In this document: in pieces, positions 1 to 7,256 of the stretch
Layout: each line of letters starts with the position of its first letter
Numbering within the stretch: position 1 is the stretch's first letter
DNA from: Citromicrobium sp.
GTDB taxonomy: Bacteria; Pseudomonadota; Alphaproteobacteria; Sphingomonadales; Sphingomonadaceae
Direction: 5' to 3'
Assembly (NCBI GenBank): GCA_003248395.1
Contig: QFNA01000082.1
Coordinates: forward strand, 1-8,684
DNA length: 8,684 nucleotides
The notes under the pieces: model-generated
Database searches by the model: none
What the model was told of the DNA's origin: nothing
The model's input: only the letters and a program-made list of their open reading frames with translations
Translations under genes and position numbers: made by a program

Positions 1-849
1 TTCTCGACCGGTGCGCTGGCCGCGGTCATCGCCATGCCATGCAGCGGACCATTCATGGCCGGGGCGCTCGGTGCGGCGCTGGTGCTGCCCGCGCCGATCG
101 CGCTGGGCGTGTTTGCGATGCTGGGCCTCGGCATGGCGCTACCCTTCCTCGCCATCGCGTTCATCCCCGCGATTCAGCGACGCCTGCCCAAACCGGGCCA
201 ATGGATGGACACGCTGCGCAAGGTTCTGTCGATTCCGATGTTTGCGACTGCGCTAGCACTCGCTTGGTTGCTCGGTCGGCAGACCGGGGTGGACGGAATG
301 GCGCTGGGCCTAGTCGTTGCGGCGTTGTTCGCCGTATCTCTGTGGTGGTTCGGCCTGCGCCAGCGCAGCGGGGTCGTCGGATGGCCGACACTCGTCCCGG
401 CCGCGCTCGCGCTGGTCGCCTTGATTGCGGTCGGAATCCCGGAGGCTCCGTCCGCAACCGCGACGGATGACATCAAGCGCCATGCGGGGCACGAGCCGTT
501 CAGCGAGGCGCGTTTGGCTCAGCTGCGCGCAGCAGGCACGCCGGTGTTCGTTGACTTCACCGCCGACTGGTGCCTGATCTGCAAGGTCAATGAGAGCGTT
601 GCGATCCACACCGATGCGACGCGCGAGGCGTTTGCAGAGGCTGGCATTGTGACACTGACTGGCGATTGGACCCGTCAAGATCCGGCTATCACGCGTTTCC
701 TCACCCAGCATGACCGGAATTCAATTCCATTCTACATATTTTACGCGCCAGGCGCAGAGCCGGAAATTCTCCCGCAAGTACTCTCCGCGACTATACTCGC
801 CGAGAAGGCAAGAGCTTTACCGACGCCTTTAGCGCGGACCGATCAATGA
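1..849 (+). CDS. DsbD/ScsB-family thiol:disulfide interchange protein, C-terminal part (5' end outside window)
   Basis: The reading frame is open from the first base, so the start lies upstream; 282 residues are visible. DsbD-type proteins carry electrons from cytoplasmic thioredoxin across the inner membrane to periplasmic thiols. Near the visible N-terminus is MPCSGPFM (Cys about residue 14), which matches the reactive membrane cysteine motif (PCT/S-x-PF) of this family. It is followed by hydrophobic segments at roughly 20-55, 75-91, 99-116 and 128-146. The C-terminal domain is thioredoxin-like: VFVDFTADWCLICK carries the active-site pair Cys191/Cys194 (WCxxCK), and NSIPFY supplies the expected cis-proline. 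The protein ends normally, with LPQVL near the C-terminus. In proteobacteria such proteins serve cytochrome c maturation or, as ScsB, copper tolerance, but nothing here decides which. The family is confident; the exact subfamily is not. Confidence 0.9.
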   Translation, partial: FSTGALAAVIAMPCSGPFMAGALGAALVLPAPIALGVFAMLGLGMALPFLAIAFIPAIQRRLPKPGQWMDTLRKVLSIPMFATALALAWLLGRQTGVDGMALGLVVAALFAVSLWWFGLRQRSGVVGWPTLVPAALALVALIAVGIPEAPSATATDDIKRHAGHEPFSEARLAQLRAAGTPVFVDFTADWCLICKVNESVAIHTDATREAFAEAGIVTLTGDWTRQDPAITRFLTQHDRNSIPFYIFYAPGAEPEILPQVLSATILAEKARALPTPLARTDQ

Positions 850-1173
850 AGATGTGTCATCTCTCAGTGCCTCAAGCGTTGCTGCCTCAGGACTTTCATA
901 TGCTTTCACAGGAGCGCGGCCCTGCTGCTCCGAGCACACATTTGTTGTTTGCGAATGTGGCATCTGAAGGCAATTTGCGTGCCCAACTACGAACTGCCAG
1001 CCGAAGCCTCGACCCCGGCTGGCATCACTATCAGACAATTGCGCTCGAGCGGGTCTAGAGCTGATTTCCAATTGTCGCATTTTCGCGGCTCGAACGCCAA
1101 TAGCTGCCAGTCCGCTACCGGCCCAATTTCGGTCATTCAGCAATAGTCGGGCGCACAGGCAATTCTGGGGCCG
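850..1173. other. Intergenic stretch without a convincing gene
   Basis: These 324 bases separate the DsbD-like stop from the truncated toxin stop. A 70-codon plus frame opening at 846 overlaps the DsbD stop as ATGA, and a minus frame spans 829-1143; neither product resembles anything I know. The part from about 1060 to 1150 reads like degenerate, non-coding sequence. From memory it resembles dispersed intergenic sequence common in sphingomonads (around the string ttcggtcattcag), but I cannot confirm that here. It may be a recombination scar, because the toxin gene breaks off at its edge. Confidence 0.4.
995..1024. repeat. 9-bp GC-rich inverted repeat, possible terminator
   Basis: TGCCAGCCG (995-1003) is exactly complementary to CGGCTGGCA (1016-1024) with a 12-base loop. 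It lies between convergent genes (DsbD-like, plus; toxin operon, minus), where a bidirectional terminator would be useful. Neither side has a clear T-run, so intrinsic termination is unproven and a plain inverted repeat is equally possible. Confidence 0.4.
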
Positions 1174-1431
1174 TTACCCGTAGATGATGCGGAACGGAAA
1201 GCGCGACAATTGCCGAAAGTCGGTGATCCCGAGAGCCTCAAGTTCCGGTGGAACCGGTCCTTTCTCAGGATTGTTCACAAGGGATTCGATAGACGCGACA
1301 AGGTCATCCAGCAGTGCGTCCGCACCATCGTCGCCATCCGGCCCGCGCTGCGTCAGGCGGCGCTGCCAGATACCCGCGAGATCGCGCTCCGCACCGGAGG
1401 TGATCTCGATCGCTACGGCGGCCGTCATCAT
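1174..1431 (-). CDS. ParE/RelE-like toxin, C-terminally truncated
   Basis: This 85-residue protein shows the ParE/RelE pattern: an N-terminal strand (VAIEITSGAERDLAGIWQ), a helical hairpin with SIESLVNNPEKG, then RQLSRFPFRIIYG. Family members poison DNA gyrase (ParE) or cut ribosome-bound mRNA (RelE). The usual protein continues after the RIIY strand for about 15-20 residues, with a last strand and a conserved basic or His-rich end. Here a TAA follows RIIYG directly, and none of the three frames beyond restores that ending. The ATG pair at 1431/1428 follows the antitoxin TGA with no gap, so translation is probably coupled; no strong ribosome binding site of its own is visible. The family is likely, but activity is doubtful, and it could be scored as a pseudogene. 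Confidence 0.75.
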   Translation of the reverse strand: MMTAAVAIEITSGAERDLAGIWQRRLTQRGPDGDDGADALLDDLVASIESLVNNPEKGPVPPELEALGITDFRQLSRFPFRIIYG

Positions 1432-1701
1432 TCAGTTTGACTTACCCCGTACGCGATCCGCAAGGCCTGCCACCGGGCGGGTCCGACCGGCGGCAACATC
1501 GGCCTGTCCGAGCGCCAGAAGTTTTAGCAGAGCGAGCGTTTCCTGTGCGCGCTCGTAGCTGGCGACATCCTGCAGAACTGCCTTGGCTTCGCCATTCTGC
1601 GTGATGACCATTGGCCCGGCGCCATCTCCGATCTCCCGGATAATTTCTGCACTGTGGGCCTTCAGATAGCTGATCGGTTTGATGCGCTGGTCCAGTTTCA
1701 T
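1432..1701 (-). CDS. Phd/YefM-family antitoxin
   Basis: This 89-residue protein should bind and neutralise the neighbouring ParE/RelE-like toxin and repress its own promoter. The N-terminal half (ISYLKAHSAEIIREI, then PMVITQNGEAKAVLQDVASYE) is the Phd/YefM DNA-binding and dimerisation fold. The C-terminal tail (LALGQADVAAGRTRPVAGLAD) matches the disordered toxin-wrapping segment of this family. The ATG at 1701 is chosen over upstream in-frame codons because AAGGTG sits four bases before it and the Phd domain starts there. The stop abuts the toxin start. It lies 59 bases downstream of the methylase-helicase stop on the same strand, so it may have its own promoter or be read through from that operon. 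The call is confident from motifs. Confidence 0.88.
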   Translation of the reverse strand: MKLDQRIKPISYLKAHSAEIIREIGDGAGPMVITQNGEAKAVLQDVASYERAQETLALLKLLALGQADVAAGRTRPVAGLADRVRGKSN

Positions 1702-1723
1702 AGAACACCTTAGGACTGAATTT

Positions 1724-1739
1724 GGTCTCCATATAGACC
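1724..1739. promoter_or_regulatory. Inverted repeat upstream of the antitoxin, candidate autoregulatory operator
   Basis: GGTCTCCATATAGACC has perfect 5-bp arms (GGTCT/AGACC) around a 6-base AT-rich centre, 22 bases before the antitoxin ATG. Phd/YefM antitoxins typically bind short palindromes with a TATA-like centre over their own promoter, so position and form fit. No clean -35/-10 pair could be fixed beside it. Confidence 0.45.
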
Positions 1740-1760
1740 CGATTTGGGCAAATGAGAAGT

Positions 1761-4700
1761 TCAAGACTTGATTGCGATGCTTTGGAGGGTCTCGCTTGCT
1801 CTCGGCGTCGGGACAAACAGCCGCGTGCGGTAGCGAATGATCTCGGTGAAGCAGCCCTTGTTCTTGTACCAATCGAGGCGATCCGGCGAGAATCCGGTCA
1901 GTTCAAGCCGCTGTTCGCCGCCGACCAGCGATCGCTTCACGGTGAGTGGATCGTGGCTCGCAAGGCCCAGCGGTTTGCCGCTGGCGAGGACGAGGTCGCC
2001 GATCTGATCTGCCGATGGTCCGACAACGCCGGAGAGGCCAAAGGTTTGGGCGATTGAGGCAAGGTCGACATCGAGCACTTCGCGGCCGATGATCGACTGG
2101 CCGTCGTCGGCAACGAGCCGGGTGACCCGAACATGATCGCCGGGCAGCCGCTTCCAGACCGGCAGCAGCAGCCCGGTGGCAAGATGGACGCGCTCGGTCA
2201 CCGGTGACTTGGCCGCCTCTGCTTCCTCGGCCCGCCAGGTGCTCGTGAACGCGGTGACGCCAATTTCCTCCCAGTGGCTCTCACCGAGTGCTTCAAGTGT
2301 CCAGTTCGCGGACTTGAGCGGGCGCAGCAGGCGGCGGCGTTCGATCACGGCCCCGTCGTCAGCAATGAGGCGTCGGGCCGGAACCGACAGTGCGACCATG
2401 CCAGAGCGCGCATTGCGCATCGGGGTCGCGTGCGGGCTGCCGATCTCGTGCATGCGTACGAGGCGCTGCAAGCGTAGAGGCCGAAGGTGCCTCGTTACTT
2501 CGAGCGAGACGAGGCGGGTCTCCGCTCCGGTCACGGGATCGGTGCGGAGAAGTTCGTCGGCTAGGACCGTGAAGTGATCGACCCTCACGGTTTCCAGTCC
2601 CTGATCGAGCGTTCCGGCTTCACGCGCGGCTTCGATCCGCGCTTCGACGAGGCCGAGATATTCCTCGAAGATCGCGTTCTGGAGCGTGATCGGTAGCGCG
2701 AGAGTGCGGTTGAGCCAGCGCTGGATTGTCGGGAGATTATCGGTCAATCCGCCATCGGGGTTTTCAAGCCGGAGGCCTGTGCGCCCGACGAAGTTGCCGA
2801 AGCTCGTGGCCTCAAGCTTGCCGTCATAGAGCAGCTGGAACCAGCGGCTGAGCGCGTCGCGCGCATAATCGCTTTCGAGATTGTCTGCCGGGTCAAAGAG
2901 GTTCTGTCCGCCGGTCTGGCGCTGGCCGCGCGTAAGCGCGCCCAAGGCATCGAGCCTTCGCGCAATGGTCGAAATGAACCGGCGCTCGCCCTTCACGTCG
3001 GTGGTAACCGGCCGGAAGAGCGGGGCCGAGGCCTGATTGGTGCGGTTGGTACGACCGAGACCCTGGATCGCGTTGTCGGCGCGCCAGCCCGGCTCGAGCA
3101 GGAAATGGACCCTGCGCTGCTGGTTACGGCAGCCAAGATCGGCATGGTAGGATCGACCCGTGCCGCCTGCGTCCGAGAAGACCAGGATGCGCTTGGTTCC
3201 TTCCATGAAGCTTTGCGCTTCGGCGACATTGGCACTGGGGCTTCGCCGTTCGAGGCGCTGCTGGCCATCACGGCCGAGGACAAGCCTGCGGGTCCGGCCC
3301 GTGACTTCGGCCACGGCGTCGGTTCCGAAGTGCTCGATGATCGCGTCGAGCGCAGTGGCGATCGGCGGCAGTGCGCAGAGCTGCTCGATCAGCGCATCGC
3401 GCGCGGCAACGGCGCGCGGGCAGAAAACGGGATTGCCCTCCTCGTCGCTCATCGCCTCGGAGCGAAGATTGCCGTCCTCGTCGGCGAAGACCTGCATCAG
3501 GCGCACCGGAAAGCTCTTGGAAAGGTAGTCGATGACGTATTCACGCGGGGAGAGATCGATATCGAGCGCTTCGCGTTCTTCCACGCTCAGGTCGGCAAGG
3601 CGCCGGTCGAGCATGGCCTCGGCGGTCGAAACCAGCTGCACAACAACCGAATGCTCTTCGCCAAGCGCTTCTTCCATCGCGGGGATCAGGCTCGGCAATT
3701 TCATCGAAAGCAGGAGCTGGGCAAAGAAGCGCTGCTTGGTGCCTTCGAAGATCGAGAGCGCTGCAGTCTTGGCGTTGCGGTTGAGCGTGTCGCCGCTGTC
3801 TTCGTCGACCACGCGGGTTGCTTCGAGTGCGGCTTCGAGGTTGCGGTGAATGATCGCCCAGGCATCGGCATAGGCATCGTAAATCCGTACCTGTGCTTCG
3901 GTCAGGCTATGTTCGAGGATCTCGCACTCCACCCCGGCAAAGGACAGCGCACGGGCAAGATTGAGACCCTGCGCCTTGAGGTCGCGAGCAACAAGTTCCA
4001 TCGCCGCGACGCCGCCAGCGCGGATCTCGGTCATGAATGCCTCGTGGGTCGGAAAGGCGGTCTCGGGTCCCCACAGACCAAGCCGTGAGGTGTAACCGAG
4101 ATTGGCGATATCCGAAGCGCCGGTGGCAGAAGCATAGAGCACCCGGGCGCGCGGGAGGTGGTTCTGCAGCCTGAGGCCCGCCATGCCCTGTTCGGAGCCC
4201 TTGACCTGGCCGCGGGTGGAGGAGGACCCAAGTGCATTGGCCATGGCGTGAGCTTCGTCGAAGGCGATCACGCCGTCGTAATCCTCGCCCGCCCATGCAA
4301 GGATCTGGTCAAGCCGCGTATCCTCGGCGCGCCCAGAACGCAGCGTCGGATAGGTGACGAAGAGAATGCCTTCGGACATAGTTACGGGCTGGCCGAGCTT
4401 CCAGCGCGAGAGCGGCTGGAGATCGAGCGGCAGCCCGCCAAGCGCTTCCCAGTCACGGCGTGCATCTTCGAGCAGCGCCTCGTTCTTGGTGATCCAGACA
4501 TGCCGGCGCTCGCCTGCAAGCCAGCGGTCCATGATGACCGCCGCGATCTGCCGTCCCTTGCCCGCTCCGGTCCCGTCGCCAAGGAAAAAACCCTGCCGAT
4601 AGGGTTGCCCATCTTCGGACAGCTCCAGCGAGGTGCCTTCCTGGCTGACCTTGAACTGGCCCGGCAGGTCCCGCGCAAATGCCTGGGCGGCGTAGACCAG

Positions 4701-6014
4701 TGTCTCGCACTGCGCTTCGGACAGAAGGCCGTCGGCCTGCCAACCTGCGGGAAGGCGCGGGCAAACATCCGGCTGGGGCGCCGCGACCGAACCCATGGCG
4801 ACCGATTCCACGAGCGGGGTGGGATGGACCGGCGCGTCTTCGAACGCGATGCGACTGGGGCGGTAAGGCAGGTAAATGCCTGCCTGTTCAGGCACCGGTG
4901 CTGGGTCGGCCAAGACCGAGTAGGTCAGGTCCATCGCGTTCGATGTGGCTGCTGGTGTCGCCGCGAACGGCGCCACCGGCCGGACCGGCGCGCGATCAGT
5001 TGAATTCTTGCCCACGAGGCGCACTGGCTTGCCGACTGGCAGGCGATGGATTTTGGCGGATGTCTGCGCACGGGGCGGAAGCGCAGTGATCAGCTCGTGG
5101 AGCGCGATCAGGTCGGCAGTATCTCCGGTGATCGCGGGGGAGGACGCAGTCGGCGTCTTGTCGAACACGACCAGGCGAACGGCGATCCCCGTCCCTGTGC
5201 GGCGAAACATCTGCTGCAGCCGGACATCGAGGAGCAGCGACGCTTCGTCCTGTGCCTGGGCGAAGGTGGAAGCATCGAAGCCTTCGGGCATGATGGCGAC
5301 AATCCTCGCGCCACCGGCAGCGGCCCTGATCGCGGTGCGCAGGTGGCGCTGCGCCGTCTCACCGTCCCTGCCGCGTTCCCGACTACGAGCGAATGGAGGG
5401 TTCATCAGCACGATCGAAGGGAGCGAGCCGCAATGCAGGTCGGCGATCAGTTCCCCGTCATGCGCGGTGATCGCGGCTGCGGGGAAGAAGTGGCCGAGGC
5501 CGTCTCGTCTTGCTGGATCGATCTCATTGAGGGCCAATGAGGCCTTCCGGACGCTGCCCCATAGGGCAAGCGCACCGTTGCCGGCTGATGGTTCGAGGAC
5601 CGTGTCTTGCGCAGAGACGGCTGCGGCCTTTGCCATCAGCCAGGCCAGCATCGGTGGGGTCGAGAATTGCTGGAGTTCGACTTGTGCTTCGCTGCGAACG
5701 TGCCGCGGCGGCAAGGCAGCTTCGAGCCAGTCAAACCGCGCTTCGGCTTCGTGCACGTTCGTCGCAAGATCGATCCGTGAGGACTCGCGAAGCCAGAGTA
5801 GTGCGCCGATCTCGACCGCGTTGTTGTAGTAGTCGATCGTCCAGGCACCTCCCCAGTCCAGAACACCGGTCTCTTCGGCGAACAGCCCGGAAATGTCGGC
5901 ACGAGTAAGATGACGCCCCGAGACAAGAAGCTCGGCAACTCGGCTGCCGATGGCATAGGCAAGGGGCATTGACGGCAACTGTTCGCCGGCGGGAAACAGG
6001 TCTGATTGAAACAT
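1761..6014 (-). CDS. DNA N6-adenine-type methyltransferase fused to strawberry-notch-type SF2 helicase
   Basis: This is a giant two-enzyme protein of about 1417 residues. Residues 115-300 look like an N6-adenine DNA methyltransferase: a FSTPP segment, then the S-adenosylmethionine motif LEPSAGNGAL (140-149) and the catalytic motif NPPF (205-208). A Pro/Ala-rich linker follows (about 300-410). Residues 430-1000 are a strawberry-notch superfamily 2 helicase: Walker A GDGTGAGKGR (479-488), DEAH (586-589), SAT (629-631), and a C-terminal ATPase half with SDAGGTGRS and QGLGRTNR (984-991). The last 400 or so residues are a conserved-looking extension of unknown role. The ATG at 6014 is preferred because AGAAGGA lies 9 bases upstream and the product starts MFQSDLF; an in-frame ATG at 6041 (nine residues longer, with AGAGGG upstream) is possible. 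The architecture recalls phage P1 DarB, an antirestriction protein. Motifs are intact; the biological role is inferred. Confidence 0.92.
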   Translation of the reverse strand: MFQSDLFPAGEQLPSMPLAYAIGSRVAELLVSGRHLTRADISGLFAEETGVLDWGGAWTIDYYNNAVEIGALLWLRESSRIDLATNVHEAEARFDWLEAALPPRHVRSEAQVELQQFSTPPMLAWLMAKAAAVSAQDTVLEPSAGNGALALWGSVRKASLALNEIDPARRDGLGHFFPAAAITAHDGELIADLHCGSLPSIVLMNPPFARSRERGRDGETAQRHLRTAIRAAAGGARIVAIMPEGFDASTFAQAQDEASLLLDVRLQQMFRRTGTGIAVRLVVFDKTPTASSPAITGDTADLIALHELITALPPRAQTSAKIHRLPVGKPVRLVGKNSTDRAPVRPVAPFAATPAATSNAMDLTYSVLADPAPVPEQAGIYLPYRPSRIAFEDAPVHPTPLVESVAMGSVAAPQPDVCPRLPAGWQADGLLSEAQCETLVYAAQAFARDLPGQFKVSQEGTSLELSEDGQPYRQGFFLGDGTGAGKGRQIAAVIMDRWLAGERRHVWITKNEALLEDARRDWEALGGLPLDLQPLSRWKLGQPVTMSEGILFVTYPTLRSGRAEDTRLDQILAWAGEDYDGVIAFDEAHAMANALGSSSTRGQVKGSEQGMAGLRLQNHLPRARVLYASATGASDIANLGYTSRLGLWGPETAFPTHEAFMTEIRAGGVAAMELVARDLKAQGLNLARALSFAGVECEILEHSLTEAQVRIYDAYADAWAIIHRNLEAALEATRVVDEDSGDTLNRNAKTAALSIFEGTKQRFFAQLLLSMKLPSLIPAMEEALGEEHSVVVQLVSTAEAMLDRRLADLSVEEREALDIDLSPREYVIDYLSKSFPVRLMQVFADEDGNLRSEAMSDEEGNPVFCPRAVAARDALIEQLCALPPIATALDAIIEHFGTDAVAEVTGRTRRLVLGRDGQQRLERRSPSANVAEAQSFMEGTKRILVFSDAGGTGRSYHADLGCRNQQRRVHFLLEPGWRADNAIQGLGRTNRTNQASAPLFRPVTTDVKGERRFISTIARRLDALGALTRGQRQTGGQNLFDPADNLESDYARDALSRWFQLLYDGKLEATSFGNFVGRTGLRLENPDGGLTDNLPTIQRWLNRTLALPITLQNAIFEEYLGLVEARIEAAREAGTLDQGLETVRVDHFTVLADELLRTDPVTGAETRLVSLEVTRHLRPLRLQRLVRMHEIGSPHATPMRNARSGMVALSVPARRLIADDGAVIERRRLLRPLKSANWTLEALGESHWEEIGVTAFTSTWRAEEAEAAKSPVTERVHLATGLLLPVWKRLPGDHVRVTRLVADDGQSIIGREVLDVDLASIAQTFGLSGVVGPSADQIGDLVLASGKPLGLASHDPLTVKRSLVGGEQRLELTGFSPDRLDWYKNKGCFTEIIRYRTRLFVPTPRASETLQSIAIKS

Positions 6015-6023
6015 GGCAATTCG

Positions 6024-6030
6024 TCCTTCT
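6024..6030 (-). promoter_or_regulatory. Ribosome binding site that favours the shorter methylase-helicase start
   Basis: On the minus strand AGAAGGA lies nine bases before the ATG at 6014. The competing ATG at 6041 has AGAGGG (6051-6056), also nine bases away but a weaker match to the ribosomal anti-Shine-Dalgarno sequence. Confidence 0.5.
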
Positions 6031-6090
6031 GATGAGGGCATCGGGACACGCCCTCTGCCGGTTCAGGAATTCGAGAAGCCTTCTCTCCTC

Positions 6091-7002
6091 TTACTGTGCC
6101 GCTTTGCGGCGCAGCCACGCTGTCAGTTCATCGTTCCAGTCTGTGTCGCGTGATGACGGCATGCGAACCTGGATCGTGCGTCCATCACGGGCATAGGCGG
6201 ACAGGGCACGCGACGCGGCAAGCTCGCCGCCAGCATCGTGATCGACGAAGAGGTGAAGTTCAGTCACGCTCTCGGGCACGCTCACGAGGCCGAAACGCTC
6301 GTTGCCCAGCGTCGCCCAGACGGGAATGCCGGTGAGAGCAAAAGCCGACATCGCGCTCTCGATTCCCTCAGCAAGGCCGAGCTTGCCGGAGGCCGGAGCA
6401 AAGAGGCGGACAGCAGCTTCACCGAGCGCGCCGAGCGCGCGCTTCGGCTTGTCGAAGTCGGCCTTGGCATTGCCCGAAAGGAACGTTCGATGGACGGCGA
6501 TGGGCCCCTCATCGAGGCTGACCGCCGCAATCATGGCCGGCAGAAAGCGGGTGCGGCCCTTCGGACCAAGTGGCGTTTGTGGGTGGAAGCGCAGCGCCGG
6601 CGATGCGGCGATGATGCCGCGGCTTTCAAGGTATGCCTTTGCAGGACTGGCTCGCAAAGCTTGCGCTTCGCGCCAGATCCTCAGCGCTGCCGCCGAGGGT
6701 TTGCGGGTGCTGGTCGGCTCGGGAAGATCGGTCGTCGTAGGCCCTGAGAAAAGCGCAGGAGCCTCGAAGCCTTCACGCGCCAAAGCAGCCAGCACGCTCT
6801 GCTGATCGCATCCCGCGAAGCAGTGGAAGAGGATGGCCTTTTGGCCGAGCGACACACTGAGTGACGGCGTGCGGTCATCATGCGCAGGGCAGCGGGCCAT
6901 GCCCCTTGCGCCCGACCATTTGCCCCCGCGCGATTCGCAAATGCGACGGGCGGTTGCTTCCAAAGAGCTGTTCTGGGTCGAATATAGATTGGGGTATTGC
7001 AC
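6091..7002 (-). CDS. CHC2 zinc finger / Toprim primase-like protein
   Basis: This 303-residue protein probably makes RNA primers on single-stranded DNA. An N-terminal zinc finger of the DnaG kind is visible: CPAH (Cys38, His41), then HCFAGC (Cys61, Cys65). The C-terminal half is a Toprim domain: LAEGIESA with the catalytic Glu212, the metal-binding pair VDHD (Asp254, Asp256), and DWND (288-291) near the end. It is much shorter than chromosomal DnaG (about 600 residues) and lacks a helicase-binding domain. This matches the short Toprim proteins of plasmids and integrative elements. The start is a GTG at 7002, supported by AAAGGA seven bases upstream; a nearby ATG at 7004 is in another frame. 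The methylase-helicase gene follows 76 bases downstream on the same strand, so the two are probably cotranscribed. Whether it primes or only binds nucleic acid is not shown by sequence. Confidence 0.88.
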   Translation of the reverse strand: MQYPNLYSTQNSSLEATARRICESRGGKWSGARGMARCPAHDDRTPSLSVSLGQKAILFHCFAGCDQQSVLAALAREGFEAPALFSGPTTTDLPEPTSTRKPSAAALRIWREAQALRASPAKAYLESRGIIAASPALRFHPQTPLGPKGRTRFLPAMIAAVSLDEGPIAVHRTFLSGNAKADFDKPKRALGALGEAAVRLFAPASGKLGLAEGIESAMSAFALTGIPVWATLGNERFGLVSVPESVTELHLFVDHDAGGELAASRALSAYARDGRTIQVRMPSSRDTDWNDELTAWLRRKAAQ

Positions 7003-7009
7003 ATCGCGA

Positions 7010-7015
7010 TCCTTT
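7010..7015 (-). promoter_or_regulatory. Ribosome binding site deciding the GTG start of the primase-like gene
   Basis: AAAGGA on the minus strand sits seven bases before the GTG at 7002, good spacing for initiation, and supports a non-ATG start. Confidence 0.65.
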
Positions 7016-7038
7016 CGGCTCGCTCACAAAGGCCCTCC

Positions 7039-7081
7039 TCCCCTCCAGCCCTTCTGTATTGTGAGAACAGGTTGGAGGGGA
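7039..7081 (-). promoter_or_regulatory. Strong inverted repeat in the primase leader
   Basis: TCCCCTCCA (7039-7047) pairs perfectly with TGGAGGGGA (7073-7081), and inside it CTGT (7054-7057) pairs with ACAG (7067-7070), giving a two-part stem with an asymmetric internal loop. It lies 37 bases before the primase GTG. If the promoter is further upstream, the mRNA leader would fold into this hairpin. No T-run follows in either direction, so a simple terminator is unlikely; a protein-binding or mRNA-stabilising element is possible. Confidence 0.5.
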
Positions 7082-7158
7082 TTCACTTCTACACTGTGAA
7101 GCCCGTCTGTTTGAGCGTCGCATCGCCATCGCCGCTCGGCCGCGAAGTCTACCCCTTT

Positions 7159-7169
7159 GTCACAGTGAC
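7159..7169. repeat. Perfect 11-base palindrome GTCACAGTGAC
   Basis: GTCAC and GTGAC flank a single central A. An 8-base reverse-complement match (CACTGTGA) lies at 7092-7099, and TTCTCAC at 7170-7176 mirrors GTGAGAA at 7061-7067. The pattern suggests binding sites for a dimeric regulator; its identity is unknown. Confidence 0.4.
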
Positions 7170-7205
7170 TTCTCACTAGCGCCATTGATTCCTTGCACAG
7201 GGGCG

Positions 7206-7238
7206 TTGAAGCATCTTCCTTCGGTCAATCTGCTTCAA
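7206..7238. repeat. 8-bp inverted repeat upstream of hipBA
   Basis: TTGAAGCA (7206-7213) is exactly complementary to TGCTTCAA (7231-7238) with a 17-base spacer. Its role is unknown; it could be an operator for either divergent unit. Confidence 0.35.
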
Positions 7239-7256
7239 GCGAAAGAGCACAAAAAC

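Noticed and set aside
846..1058. 70-codon plus frame overlapping the DsbD-like stop as ATGA
   Set aside because: The overlap suggests coupling, but the product has no recognisable fold and the region looks non-coding; not enough to call a gene.
829..1143. 104-codon minus frame, in the same frame as the toxin after its stop
   Set aside because: It could look like a read-through extension of the toxin, but its sequence does not resemble a toxin ending and it runs into the 3' end of the DsbD-like gene.
1702..1872. Longer antitoxin frame starting at 1872 (146 codons)
   Set aside because: The extra 57 residues overlap the end of the methylase-helicase and do not belong to the Phd fold; the ATG at 1701 has a good ribosome binding site.
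3105..5829. Long plus-strand frames (about 3105-4088, 4158-5003 and 4945-5829)
   Set aside because: They lie wholly inside the methylase-helicase gene on the opposite strand, whose motifs are unmistakable. Their products show no known motif and are expected by-products of GC-rich coding sequence.
6073..6085. Short palindrome GAGAAGCCTTCTC between primase and methylase-helicase
   Set aside because: The symmetric arms leave only one central base, so any real hairpin would have a four-pair stem; too weak to call a terminator splitting the operon.
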